The notes below the pieces were generated by a model that did not search any database, was not told the DNA's origin, and saw only the letters and a list, made by a program, of their open reading frames with translations. This document shows positions 44,368 to 52,617 of a DNA stretch of 64,000 nt, piece by piece. The first letter of the stretch is position 1; each line of letters opens with the position of its first letter. The translations under genes were made by a program, and so were the position numbers. This DNA comes from Paenibacillus sp. FSL R10-2782 (lineage in GTDB: Bacteria > Bacillota > Bacilli > Paenibacillales > Paenibacillaceae). Location of the stretch: the NCBI RefSeq assembly GCF_038592985.1, contig NZ_CP151951.1, positions 3,649,001-3,713,000 of the forward strand. Direction: 5' to 3'.

Positions 44368-45048
44368 TTATAAATTCTTTTTCAACTCCTGATCCTTTTG
44401 TTGCTCACTCAAATGCTGTAGTTCCTTGCTGTCATACAATAGACTCAGTTGGGGCTCGAAATTATCACCTTGTAAATCAAGCAAAATTTCTGTATCTTCT
44501 GTCTCCCATGCTGCCTGATAATGCAATTCACCTGTCGCTACAGCCATTCCCCATTGGCTTGGTGTATCCTTGTATAACTCTCCCTTCCAAAGGGTATCAT
44601 CACTGCTAGGCTTGCCGTATTTCTCCGTTAGGCTCTTTTTTAAGTCATTATAATTCTCAATATAATCATTCTTATTCGTATGTTTTTCTGTAACTAAATA
44701 ACCTGCACGAACCAATTGATCATCCACAAAAAAGTACATGAGTCCGCTTTCCAGTCCCAATATCTTGGAATAATAGGCAATCGACTCTTGATCTTCTTCC
44801 TCAACCTTCATATCTTCAGATGCCTTTACTTGCTCTTTACTCATCCCCCAGCCTACGTTGCGAAATGATATTTTACCTTGATATCCCTTATTTTCAGTCG
44901 CTACCGTCTCATGTACAGTTGAACTGTCAGAGCCTCCTGATGCATTTGAACTTGTAGCACTCTCTGTACTTGTGGTACCGCTCTTGGAAGTAGTACAGCC
45001 CGATAGAACGACTCCTGCTACGCATAAACATAACAATACCTTTTTCAT
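44368..45048 (-). CDS. Lipoprotein, unknown function
   Basis: A 226-residue lipoprotein with lipobox VLSGC (Cys at about residue 18) and a Ser/Thr-rich linker (about 20-50). The folded part has a repeated FRNVGWGMSKEQVKASED-like helix-sheet motif and NDLKKSLTEKYGKPSSDDTLWKG. This WGmsxeqVkaxE pattern occurs in many Bacillales lipoproteins of unknown role. The stop lies only about 30 bp beyond the array 2 leader block. The ATG at 45048 follows AAAGGGG. Confidence 0.82.
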   Translation of the reverse strand: MKKVLLCLCVAGVVLSGCTTSKSGTTSTESATSSNASGGSDSSTVHETVATENKGYQGKISFRNVGWGMSKEQVKASEDMKVEEEDQESIAYYSKILGLESGLMYFFVDDQLVRAGYLVTEKHTNKNDYIENYNDLKKSLTEKYGKPSSDDTLWKGELYKDTPSQWGMAVATGELHYQAAWETEDTEILLDLQGDNFEPQLSLLYDSKELQHLSEQQKDQELKKNL

Positions 45049-45208
45049 AAACTGACCCCTTTACCGAATATATACCAAAACTCTACCATGTCTTTGGTAA
45101 TGGGTCTATAGTAATGATCATACAAACCATTTTTCAGCTATCTATTCCCCAACCATTACGTTATAATGATCTCAACTATTTTATTCCGATATGAAAAGGA
45201 TGATATAT

Positions 45209-45637
45209 ATGAGTCAAGTTCCTGCCTCGATTCCCCGTCCGTTGGTCAGGACTAATCAATGGGTGATTGTGCTGTCTGTGGTCTTTACCTGGATTACAGG
45301 GGCGTATGGGGTGTTAGCTATTCCGCTGGTTGCGGGGTTGCTCGGTGTGCTTTTCAACTTCAATCCGGTGATGCGGGTAGCCAAGCTGTTTTTAAAGAAA
45401 AGCCCTTCCTCATATGTGCAGGAAGACCGGGGACAGCAAAGATTTAATCAACTCCTTGCCGTCTTTTTTCTGCTGGTGGCTCTGGCAGGATTTACGTTCC
45501 AATGGAGTGTTGTCGCTTATGTGTTCTCGGCGATGGTGCTGGTTGCGGCATTGGTGGCTATTCTGGGCTTTTGTGTCGGATGCTTTATTCTCTACCAATG
45601 GTCCCAATATCAATATCGGAGAAGAAATCACGTATAG
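45209..45637 (+). CDS. DUF4395 membrane protein
   Basis: A 142-residue protein with four membrane helices. I chose the ATG at 45209 (MSQVPASIPRPLVRTNQWVI) after AAAAGG. DUF4395 features are PRPLVRTNQ, FNFNPVMRVAKLFLKKSPSSYVQEDRGQQRFNQ and CVGCFI with a CxxC. DUF4395 proteins often accompany thioredoxin-like proteins; none is here. The function is unknown. Confidence 0.88.
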   Translation: MSQVPASIPRPLVRTNQWVIVLSVVFTWITGAYGVLAIPLVAGLLGVLFNFNPVMRVAKLFLKKSPSSYVQEDRGQQRFNQLLAVFFLLVALAGFTFQWSVVAYVFSAMVLVAALVAILGFCVGCFILYQWSQYQYRRRNHV

Positions 45638-45654
45638 ATTGCCTCCCCTTCATC

Positions 45655-46002
45655 CTATTTTGCAACAATCGTATCCTCAAACACAAAAACAGAGATAGCT
45701 ATATCTTCTTCCACCTTAATATCTGAAAAGAGGTGCAGCAGTCGGGAATCCATGTATTCCTCCAGTTCTTTGTTGAACTGTACGGGATAGATTTTCTGAA
45801 CCATTTTGGTTCGGGCTGCATGCACCATCTCTTTCCCGGCAACCTCTTGTGCCAGAAACTTTTCAGAAGGGGTTAAATTACCGTACAGCATCGTGATGGC
45901 CATGTTATCTACAAAGGTTGTATGTATGCGTTCCGGGCCTTTTCCAAATAGCTCTTTACGTACTTTTCGAATAATTTCGTTAAAACCCGTTTCCTTTCTC
46001 AT
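45655..46002 (-). CDS. DUF2294 (Na-translocating decarboxylase-associated type) protein
   Basis: A 115-residue soluble protein starting at ATG 46002 (MRKETGFNEIIRKVRKELFG). The core GKGPERIHTTFVDNMAITML YGNLTPSEKFL and ARTKMVQKIYP fits DUF2294, found singly or near stress genes in Bacillales. The function is unknown. It converges with the DUF4395 gene, with only 17 bp between their stop codons. Confidence 0.82.
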   Translation of the reverse strand: MRKETGFNEIIRKVRKELFGKGPERIHTTFVDNMAITMLYGNLTPSEKFLAQEVAGKEMVHAARTKMVQKIYPVQFNKELEEYMDSRLLHLFSDIKVEEDIAISVFVFEDTIVAK

Positions 46003-46134
46003 ATCGCACCGCTCTCCTAAATCTACTAAAATCCTTGTTACTATTTCCATCATAACTGATTTCTCTCATATAAAACAGAGATTGAACGAAAGTGATTTTT
46101 GGAACATGCTTTGTGATATATGCCAAACATAAGA

Positions 46135-46170
46135 AAATAAAACACAGCCTGCCCCATCGGCAGACTGCGT
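46135..46170 (-). terminator. Terminator after modB
   Basis: On the minus strand GCAGTCTGCCGATGGGGCAGGCTGTG followed by TTTTATTTT, 23 bp past the modB stop. It ends the molybdenum operon. Confidence 0.8.
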
Positions 46171-46192
46171 AGGTTTCATACTCTATAGCGGG

Positions 46193-46858
46193 CTAATCCT
46201 TCACCAATCGGTTTGAAAGCATCAACATGATAAAAGAGAACAGAATGATGACGGCCACCCAGCTCCAGGAGAGTGCCATATTTCCGGCCTCGGACGCGGT
46301 GTAAATCGCCGTAGACAGGGTTTGGGTCTGTTCGGGAATATTACCCGCAAGCATCAGCGTAGCGCCAAATTCTCCTAATCCCCGGGCAAATCCAAGAATG
46401 TATCCCGAGATGAGCGGGCGATAGGCAAGAGGCATTGTAATGTAGCGAAATACTTGCCATTCGTTGGCACCTTGGGCACGTGCAGCCTGCTCTACCTCGG
46501 GATCGACGGCTTCAAAACCTGCCTTGATCGTCCGATAAGCCAGTGGAAAAGCCACAATTACAGAAGCCACCACCGCAGCTCCCCACGTAAATACAATCGT
46601 CTGCTGGAACAGGCTTTCGAAGGCTATACCGATCCAGCTTTTCCTCCCCAGCAAGATGAGCAAAATAAAGCCAACGACTGTGGGGGGCAAAACAAGTGGA
46701 AGAAGTAAGACCGTCTCGATCACGCTGGTTCCCCTCCGCAGCTTGCAGTTCGCCATCATCCGAGCCACCACAGTAGCTAACAGAAATACAAAGATGCTGG
46801 CGACGACGGCTACTTTGACGGATACGATAACCGGAGGAAGAAAAGCTGACCAATCCAA
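46193..46858 (-). CDS. modB: Molybdate ABC transporter permease ModB
   Basis: A 221-residue permease with five or six helices. The start is a TTG at 46858 after GGAGGGGG. It has the transport EAA loop EVEQAARAQGANEWQVFRYI and the ModB motif GFARGLGEFGATLMLAGNIPEQTQTLSTAIY. It follows modA by 27 bp. No modC ATPase gene is present in the window. Confidence 0.94.
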   Translation of the reverse strand: MDWSAFLPPVIVSVKVAVVASIFVFLLATVVARMMANCKLRRGTSVIETVLLLPLVLPPTVVGFILLILLGRKSWIGIAFESLFQQTIVFTWGAAVVASVIVAFPLAYRTIKAGFEAVDPEVEQAARAQGANEWQVFRYITMPLAYRPLISGYILGFARGLGEFGATLMLAGNIPEQTQTLSTAIYTASEAGNMALSWSWVAVIILFSFIMLMLSNRLVKD

Positions 46859-46885
46859 CGGGACCCCCTCCTTTATAGATGGATG

Positions 46886-47701
46886 CTATTTTCCAGTCGT
46901 TTCTGTAGGAGCTGAAAATCCGTCCTTGCTGAATACGCCCATCGCTTCATCCGTACGCAGAAAATCGAGAAACTCACCAGCTTCCTTGCTGTGTTTCGTT
47001 GCTTTTACAATACCTTCCGGGTACAGAATCGGAGCATGAAGTTCCTCAGGCACTTCCAGTGCAACGACTGCTTTATCCGAAGATTTGGCATCCGTCAGGT
47101 AGACGAGTCCCGCATCGGCGTTGCCTGTTTCTACATAGTTTAATACCTGTCTTACGTCCTTGGCGAATACCAGCTTCGACTCCAGCTTGTCCCATAGTCC
47201 GGCCTTCGTCAGCGCTTCTTTGGAATACTGTCCAGCAGGAACGGTAGTTGGCTCCCCGACAGCTACTTTCAGAAAGGATGGGCTTGTCAGATCATGGAGT
47301 GTAATATTTTTGTTATCCGTGCTTTTCGACTTATCCTGTGGAACAACCACAACCAGTTTATTTTGGAGTAGTACACTATCCTTTTCTATTAAAGAAGCAT
47401 CGGTCAATGCCTTCATTTGCTTCATACCTGCCGAAATAAATACGTCAGCGGGTGCGCCTTGCTCAATCTGTTTTTGCAATGTGCCAGATGAAGCATAGTT
47501 AAAGGTAAGTTTGATATCTGGATGCTGCTTTTCATACTGGTCCTTGAGCGTGTTGAGGCTATCTTGAAGACTCGCAGCGGCAGATACGATGATCTCCGTT
47601 TTTGGTGCAGATTGTGTCGACTGTACAGCAGCCGAAGACGAGCAACCAGCCAGCACCCATGCCAACAATCCAACCAACGTGAATATGTAGCCAAATTTCA
47701 T
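46886..47701 (-). CDS. modA: Molybdate-binding lipoprotein ModA
   Basis: A 271-residue lipoprotein starting at ATG 47701 (MKFGYIFTLVGLLAWVLAGCSSS) with lipobox VLAGC. The ModA fold shows IIVSAAASLQDSLNTLKDQYE, NYASSGTLQKQIEQGAPADVFISA, and LVYLTDAKSS, residues that bind molybdate or tungstate. The upstream in-frame extension has no fitting start. It lies between moeB and modB. Confidence 0.94.
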   Translation of the reverse strand: MKFGYIFTLVGLLAWVLAGCSSSAAVQSTQSAPKTEIIVSAAASLQDSLNTLKDQYEKQHPDIKLTFNYASSGTLQKQIEQGAPADVFISAGMKQMKALTDASLIEKDSVLLQNKLVVVVPQDKSKSTDNKNITLHDLTSPSFLKVAVGEPTTVPAGQYSKEALTKAGLWDKLESKLVFAKDVRQVLNYVETGNADAGLVYLTDAKSSDKAVVALEVPEELHAPILYPEGIVKATKHSKEAGEFLDFLRTDEAMGVFSKDGFSAPTETTGK

Positions 47702-47783
47702 TTTCAACTTACTCTTCCCCTGTCCTATAAATTCCGAAATGGGTATAACGATGTACACCTCATAACGGTTCAACTCTATTGGG

Positions 47784-48881
47784 TCAGCCCAAATATTTGT
47801 GAACAATAGATCTCGCCTCGGCGATGTCCTTCGTGCCATGGATCAGAACGCGTCCATCCTGAAATAGAACCAACCGATGCGCTCCAATCACAACGGATAC
47901 CAGATATGGATTATGTTCTACTCTGCCTCCCTGGCGTGACAATAGACGTGCCGCTTCATTCAGATCGCGCACAGCACCGGAGGCCGGGCGGATTTGAACC
48001 GTATCACGTCCACACAAAACAGCCGACTTGGATTGATGCTCCGATTGTAAAAAAGGATACACCGGATGCTCGCCGCACGTTGGGCAGTCGGCTTTCTTCA
48101 TCGCGCTGATCTGGATCGCCTGATGCTGATTGTTCCACAGATCAAAGGAAGTCAGTTTGCCTTGCAGCGCTGAGTCGTCCCCGGTGAGGAGCTTCAGTGC
48201 TTCGGCGCTTTGGTAGGCTGCCACCATCTGTACAGCCGGGCTAATCACACCGACCGTGTCGCAGGTCGCGCCGCCTAGCGGTACGGTTCCGAGCAGGCAA
48301 TGCAGGCACGGTGTCTGTCCCGGCACGATGGTAAAGGTCGTCCCGTAACTCCCCACACAAGCCCCATAAATCCAGGGAATTTGGTGCTTGACCGCGTAAT
48401 CGTTAATGAGCAGACGTGTATCAAAATTGTCGGTGGCATCTACGATGAGGTCCACACCTGCTGCGATATCGTCGATTTCTTCCAGTGATATGTCCCGAAT
48501 TAGCGCGCGAATGTCCACGTCTGAATTGACTTGCTGCAATCGCTTCTGCGCTGCAATCGCCTTCGGCATATGATCACGAGCGTCCGCTTCATCATAGAGC
48601 TGTTGGCGTTGCAAATTGCTCCAATCTACATAATCTCGATCCACCAGCGTCAGCCGTCCGATGCCCGCTCGCACCAGCATGTCCGCATTGGCGGTACCCA
48701 GTGCTCCAGCCCCAATGATAAGCACGTGCTTGCTGCGGATATTTCGCTGTCCTGCTGGCCCAATTTTCGTAAACAACTCTTGCCTTGAATATCGGGCATG
48801 AGACGCGTGGGGCTGCGCTTCTACATCGGCATTCATGTTCTGATCCTTCTTCATTTCAGACATCGTTGTTTTACGCCCCAT
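47784..48881 (-). CDS. moeB: MoeB/ThiF family adenylyltransferase
   Basis: A 365-residue E1-like enzyme that adenylates the C-terminal glycine of MoaD (or ThiS). ATP site GAGALGTANADMLVRAGIG, catalytic Asp in VDATDNFDTR and zinc cysteines CLHCL and CPTC are present. A C-terminal extension of about 60 residues (VRDLNEAARLL ... VVIGAHRLVLFQDGRVLIHGTKDIAEARSIV) is a common Bacillales addition. No rhodanese domain. It overlaps the moaD-moaE fusion by 11 bp. Confidence 0.92.
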   Translation of the reverse strand: MGRKTTMSEMKKDQNMNADVEAQPHASHARYSRQELFTKIGPAGQRNIRSKHVLIIGAGALGTANADMLVRAGIGRLTLVDRDYVDWSNLQRQQLYDEADARDHMPKAIAAQKRLQQVNSDVDIRALIRDISLEEIDDIAAGVDLIVDATDNFDTRLLINDYAVKHQIPWIYGACVGSYGTTFTIVPGQTPCLHCLLGTVPLGGATCDTVGVISPAVQMVAAYQSAEALKLLTGDDSALQGKLTSFDLWNNQHQAIQISAMKKADCPTCGEHPVYPFLQSEHQSKSAVLCGRDTVQIRPASGAVRDLNEAARLLSRQGGRVEHNPYLVSVVIGAHRLVLFQDGRVLIHGTKDIAEARSIVHKYLG

Positions 48882-49581
48882 AAGGGTTCCAACCTCCTAG
48901 CTGATGCCCCTTCCATTCCGAGCCGTCCTCCCACACTTCCTTTTTCCAGATCGGCACGATTTGCTTCAAGCGTTCAATCGCATGGCGGCTGGCTTCGTAG
49001 CAAGTATCGCGGTGTGCAGAAGAAACAGCAATCACAACGCTCGTCTCTCCAATCCTCACCGTACCAAGCCGATGTGTAATCGCCGTACGTGTAGACGGCC
49101 AACGCTCTGCGATCTCGTCACCAATCTGCTTCATCGTGTTCATCGCCATCGGGACATACGCCTCATATTCCAGCAACACAGTACGCTGACCTTGTGTATA
49201 TTCCCGAGTCGTTCCATTAAAGGTCAGGGAAGCTCCATGGGATGGGTCCTGCACCTTCGCGGTCACCTCATCAGCATCAATCGGATCGTACGTGATCGCA
49301 AACAAGCCACATGGCGAAATGACCGTTTCCATCCCTGGTGCGGATTGAAGAAGCGTGATTGTATCTGATGAACGGACGATTTCCTCTGGAGAAGCCAGTT
49401 TTTTATTATTCGTAAAAAAAGAACCTTGCAGCAGTGAAGCCGCTTCCGAATATTGCTCATTCAAGCTTTTTCGAATGTCTGCAACAGTCACCGTTTCCTG
49501 CGGAAGCTCCAGCGTGATCACGGATTGACCAAGCTGCTCCGCCATACCCGCGAATAGTTGAATACGGTATTGCATATGCAT
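48871..49581 (-). CDS. moaE: MoaD-like/MoaE fusion, molybdopterin synthase catalytic subunit
   Basis: A 236-residue fusion. Residues 1-84 are a MoaD-like ubiquitin fold (YRIQLFAGMAEQLGQSVITLE) parallel to the separate MoaD downstream, but ending SAPGM instead of the diglycine. Residues 85-236 are a full MoaE with FNGTTREYTQG, EAYVPMAMNTMKQIGDEI, HRLGTVRIGETSV, SAHRDTCYEASRHAIERLK and the catalytic lysine region PIWKKEVWEDGSEWKGH. MoaE converts precursor Z to molybdopterin using the MoaD thiocarboxylate. The fused half cannot carry sulfur as it stands. Confidence 0.92.
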   Translation of the reverse strand: MHMQYRIQLFAGMAEQLGQSVITLELPQETVTVADIRKSLNEQYSEAASLLQGSFFTNNKKLASPEEIVRSSDTITLLQSAPGMETVISPCGLFAITYDPIDADEVTAKVQDPSHGASLTFNGTTREYTQGQRTVLLEYEAYVPMAMNTMKQIGDEIAERWPSTRTAITHRLGTVRIGETSVVIAVSSAHRDTCYEASRHAIERLKQIVPIWKKEVWEDGSEWKGHQLGGWNPYGA

Positions 49582-49631
49582 TTGACCCCCTTTGCACCTA
49601 TCCTATCAAACTCGCTTAGCCTGTATCGAAT

Positions 49632-49880
49632 TTACCCTCCTGAAACCGGGGGAATGATGGCAATTTCGTCAACTATACTCACCAGATCCTCCGGTGCGGC
49701 ATAAGCCTGGTTTTTGGCAACAAAAGAACCCCGCAACTGCGCGGCTACTTCTGGAAAGCGCTCGGATAGCAGGTCTTTTAACGCGGCAATAGTCATCGTT
49801 TCCTGATCGGTGGGTACTGTGATAATAGGCCCTCCCATCTGCTCCGCAAGACCGGCAAATACTTGAATATGATATTTCAT
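49632..49880 (-). CDS. moaD: Molybdopterin synthase sulfur carrier MoaD
   Basis: An 82-residue ubiquitin-like protein ending in VSGG, the diglycine that is thiocarboxylated. MKYHIQVFAGLAEQMGGPII is clearly paralogous to the N-terminus of the next gene (moaE fusion). It works with MoeB and MoaE. It lies 29 bp after fdhD and 50 bp before the fusion. Confidence 0.94.
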   Translation of the reverse strand: MKYHIQVFAGLAEQMGGPIITVPTDQETMTIAALKDLLSERFPEVAAQLRGSFVAKNQAYAAPEDLVSIVDEIAIIPPVSGG

Positions 49881-49909
49881 TTAAATGTTCACCCCCAGAA
49901 ATGTTCACA

Positions 49910-50722
49910 CTATATTTTAGATTCAACCAATTCCTCAATCCGCTGGGGATGCGTATATACATTCAGAGAATGATTTCGTATAAAGCCTACCGTAGTAATG
50001 CCCAGATCCTCAGCCAATTCAAGCGCAAGCTCTGTCGGAGCCGACTTGGACAACACTACTTCACAGCCAATCTTGGCGACCTTCAACAAAATTTCAGACG
50101 AAATGCGCCCGCTGAACACAATAATTTTATCTTGTAACACAATATCATGCTTGAGGCAATATCCATAGATTTTATCCAGCGCATTGTGGCGGCCAATATC
50201 CATTCTCGACAGGATGATTCCGTCCTTGTCGCACAGTGCGGCATTATGGACGCCTCCGGTCTCCTGAAACGTGTGCGCCGAATTTTGCATCAAGTTCATC
50301 AGGCGGAAGCAGTCGTCAAAAGACAGCATGACATGGGTGTCGTTCATTCTTTTTGCCACTTTGGCATCGTTCATAAAGTAGAAGCCCTGTCTACTTTTCC
50401 CACAGCAGGAGGTAATGTACCGTTTGGAATGAAAGTTTTGATAGAACTCATTCATCCGACGGGTTTTAATATGAACAAAGCCTTCTTTTTCCTGAACCCA
50501 AATATCTTCAATATCATCATACTGTTGAATGACACCTTCCGAGGCCAAAAAGCCTACTGCCATATCCTCCACATACTCCGGTGTACAAACCATGGTGGCA
50601 AATTCCTGCTGATTGATTTTGATCGTCACCGGATGCTCCGTCACCACAGTGTCCTCATCACGCTTGATTTGACCGTCACGATAACGGAGAATCTGGCGTT
50701 TGATCTCAGCCGGCTTTTCCAT
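49910..50722 (-). CDS. fdhD: Sulfur carrier protein FdhD
   Basis: A 270-residue protein that transfers sulfur from a cysteine desulfurase to the molybdenum cofactor of formate dehydrogenase. The ATG at 50722 is placed 9 bp after AAGGGAG; a GTG at 50731 is possible. Motifs: FNxRxI-like start segment, TSCCGKSRQGFYF with the sulfur-carrying cysteines, GGVHNAALCDKDGIILSRMDIGRHNALDK and SEILLKVAKIGCEVVLSKSAPTELALELAE. Its presence fits the divergent fdhA. Confidence 0.95.
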   Translation of the reverse strand: MEKPAEIKRQILRYRDGQIKRDEDTVVTEHPVTIKINQQEFATMVCTPEYVEDMAVGFLASEGVIQQYDDIEDIWVQEKEGFVHIKTRRMNEFYQNFHSKRYITSCCGKSRQGFYFMNDAKVAKRMNDTHVMLSFDDCFRLMNLMQNSAHTFQETGGVHNAALCDKDGIILSRMDIGRHNALDKIYGYCLKHDIVLQDKIIVFSGRISSEILLKVAKIGCEVVLSKSAPTELALELAEDLGITTVGFIRNHSLNVYTHPQRIEELVESKI

Positions 50723-50761
50723 GTGCTCCACTCCCTTGTTTCTGGCAGGCTGGCTTTTCGG

Positions 50762-51775
50762 TTACCCGCCGATGTGTGACATTTCAATTTTGGATGCTAA
50801 TTGCTGCGTATGGTTCAGCCGTTCCTCCGAATAGCGGTCTGTACGCCCTCTCCACACACGCTCAATGTAAGCCCTTATCTCATCATCGGACTGCTCAGAA
50901 CGCAGCATCCCGCGCAGCTCGTACCCTTGAGAAGCAAATAAGCATGTATATAAGGAGCCTTCAGCGGAAATTCTGGCCCGTGTACAGGTGGAGCAAAAGG
51001 CATCCGTAACGGACGAAATAATGCCAATTTCCCCTTCGCCGTCCTGATACCTGTAACGCGTCGCTACCTCGCCTTTGTAGTGGGGCGGGACAGGCTCCAG
51101 CGGCATTTGCTTATGGATGGCTTCGATGATCTGCTGCTTGGAGACGACCTGATCCAATTTCCAGCCATTGGTGTTACCTACATCCATAAACTCAACAAAC
51201 CGCAAAATATGTTTTTTCTTTTGAAAATAGTCGGCCATGGGCACAATATCCTGATCGTTGAAGCCCTTTTGTACGACCATATTGATTTTTACCTGCATCC
51301 CCGCTTGTGCTGCCGCATCAATACCATCCAGCACGGCTTGCACGCTGCTTCTTCCCCCGTTCATCCGGCGGAAGCGATCATCATCAAGCGAATCCAGACT
51401 GACCGTCACTCTCTTCAACCCTGCCTCTCGAAGCGCCGCTGCATATTTAGGAAGAAACACGCCGTTCGTCGTCATAGCCATATCTTCAACTCCTTCGAGT
51501 TGAGTTAACGAATGAATGAGCGAAGCCAAGTCCTTTCTTAGCAACGGCTCGCCGCCCGTAATGCGCAGCTTGGTAACCCCCAGAGAGACAAAAATACGGG
51601 AAAGCCGGGTAATTTCCTCAAAGGTCAATATTTTTTCTTTTGGCAAAAACGGATAGTCATGGCCAAAGATTTCTTCCGGCATACAATACCGGCACCGAAA
51701 ATTACACCGGTCTATGACGGATATTCTCAAGTCCCGTAACGGACGATTCCATTGATCATCACTCCGGTTCGCCAT
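50762..51775 (-). CDS. moaA: GTP 3,8-cyclase MoaA
   Basis: A 337-residue radical SAM enzyme, first in molybdenum cofactor synthesis. I chose ATG 51775, preceded by GAGGTG; the GTG at 51784 lies inside that site. The N-terminal [4Fe-4S] cluster motif CNFRCRYC, the C-terminal cluster [18 protein letters not shown], and the GG end (HIGG) needed for activity are present. It heads the minus-strand moaA-fdhD-moaD-moaE-moeB-modA-modB operon. Confidence 0.96.
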   Translation of the reverse strand: MANRSDDQWNRPLRDLRISVIDRCNFRCRYCMPEEIFGHDYPFLPKEKILTFEEITRLSRIFVSLGVTKLRITGGEPLLRKDLASLIHSLTQLEGVEDMAMTTNGVFLPKYAAALREAGLKRVTVSLDSLDDDRFRRMNGGRSSVQAVLDGIDAAAQAGMQVKINMVVQKGFNDQDIVPMADYFQKKKHILRFVEFMDVGNTNGWKLDQVVSKQQIIEAIHKQMPLEPVPPHYKGEVATRYRYQDGEGEIGIISSVTDAFCSTCTRARISAEGSLYTCLFASQGYELRGMLRSEQSDDEIRAYIERVWRGRTDRYSEERLNHTQQLASKIEMSHIGG

Positions 51776-51824
51776 CCCGCTCACCTCAATCCGTCTTCAT
51801 TAATAAAACCCTTTAAACTCTATA

Positions 51825-52070
51825 TTGATTCAGTATAAAATGAACTTGAAAATTCACATCAAAAGCGGAGCAAACGGAATGGTGCTGGACAAGCGATAGC
51901 GGTCGCCTGAAAGCTTTCCGGAGGAAAGCTCGCATCGTAAGCATAAACTGTCCTCCAGATTTCCACCATTGTTCGTTCATTCAGGAAATCTGGGGGCAAC
52001 AGCGATGGGAAGCATCATCCGTTTGTGTAGTGGCACCGTGTGAACTTCAATTCATTTTATCCAGAACCAA
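51825..52070. repeat. 246-bp imperfect palindromic element
   Basis: The ends pair: TTGATTCAGTATAAAATGAA at the left matches the complement of the right end (16 of 20), then TTGAA/TTCACA also pair. Further in, CAAACGGAATGGTGCT pairs with AGCATCATCCGTTTG. The centre holds AGCTTTCC/GGAAAGCT and CTCCAGATTTCC/GGAAATCTGGGG hairpins. No coding frame. No convincing target duplication. It is a non-autonomous element or a structured RNA upstream of moaA. Confidence 0.65.
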
Positions 52071-52324
52071 AAAACCGACATCACAACAAATCCTTCGCCA
52101 TCGAACACATCGAAGAATCTGCTAAATGCCGGTTAATTTATCTACATCAGGATTCTACGAATCCTCACATCATGTGATATAGAAAAATCAAACTAACAAG
52201 CGCTGCGACAAATAAAATATACGCGATTCCCCACGCACACTCCATTCACGAATGCTCTGCAATAGATTACATTCTTATTGTTAGCAATCCTCGAACGTTT
52301 GTCAATGATTTTTCGTTTCTCGAA

Positions 52325-52339
52325 CGATAATCATTATCA
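52325..52339. promoter_or_regulatory. Fur-box-like site
   Basis: CGATAATCATTATCA matches 14 of 15 positions of the Bacillus Fur/PerR 7-1-7 consensus TGATAATNATTATCA. It lies 293 bp before fdhA and 550 bp before moaA. It may link iron status to the iron-rich formate dehydrogenase. Confidence 0.55.
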
Positions 52340-52390
52340 ATTAAAAATTTTAATAATGTACCGTTGAACTATCTTAAATTTTACGTTATA

Positions 52391-52510
52391 GTTACACCTG
52401 ATGACATGCAGAAAATGACATATTCAGGTTATTGATATACAGGCGGTGTGTACCGTTTGTTATTAATACATACGCATATGGCGGATTGGCCTCCAGGACC
52501 TAGAGCTTGG
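52391..52510 (+). promoter_or_regulatory. Candidate structured leader of fdhA
   Basis: ACACC (from 52391) pairs with GGTGT near 52446, enclosing CCTGA/TCAGG and two copies of ATGACAT eight bases apart. A further GACC-TAGAGCTT-GGTC hairpin precedes the terminator. This is what an aptamer or protein-binding leader could look like. I could not match it to the known molybdenum cofactor riboswitch from memory. 52071-52324 otherwise shows nothing. Confidence 0.4.
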
Positions 52511-52515
52511 TCACT

Positions 52516-52576
52516 ACTCCACCATAAACACAAGTGCTTCCTCCCGAGCACTTGTGTTTATGGTGGAGTTTTTTTA
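52516..52576 (+). terminator. Strong terminator inside the fdhA leader (probable attenuator)
   Basis: Perfect 23-bp arms (ACTCCACCATAAACACAAGT plus GCT) with an 8-base loop, followed by seven T. It ends 41 bp before the fdhA start and 27 bp before its ribosome binding site. No plus-strand gene precedes it in the preceding kilobase. Confidence 0.85.
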
Positions 52577-52617
52577 TTTCTAATTTTTACATTTCAAATC
52601 TGAAAGGAGCCTGAACC

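Noticed and set aside
52391..52576. Calling the fdhA leader a molybdenum cofactor riboswitch
   Set aside because: The location is right, but I could not match the conserved core or tetraloop-receptor from memory, so only an unassigned leader is reported.
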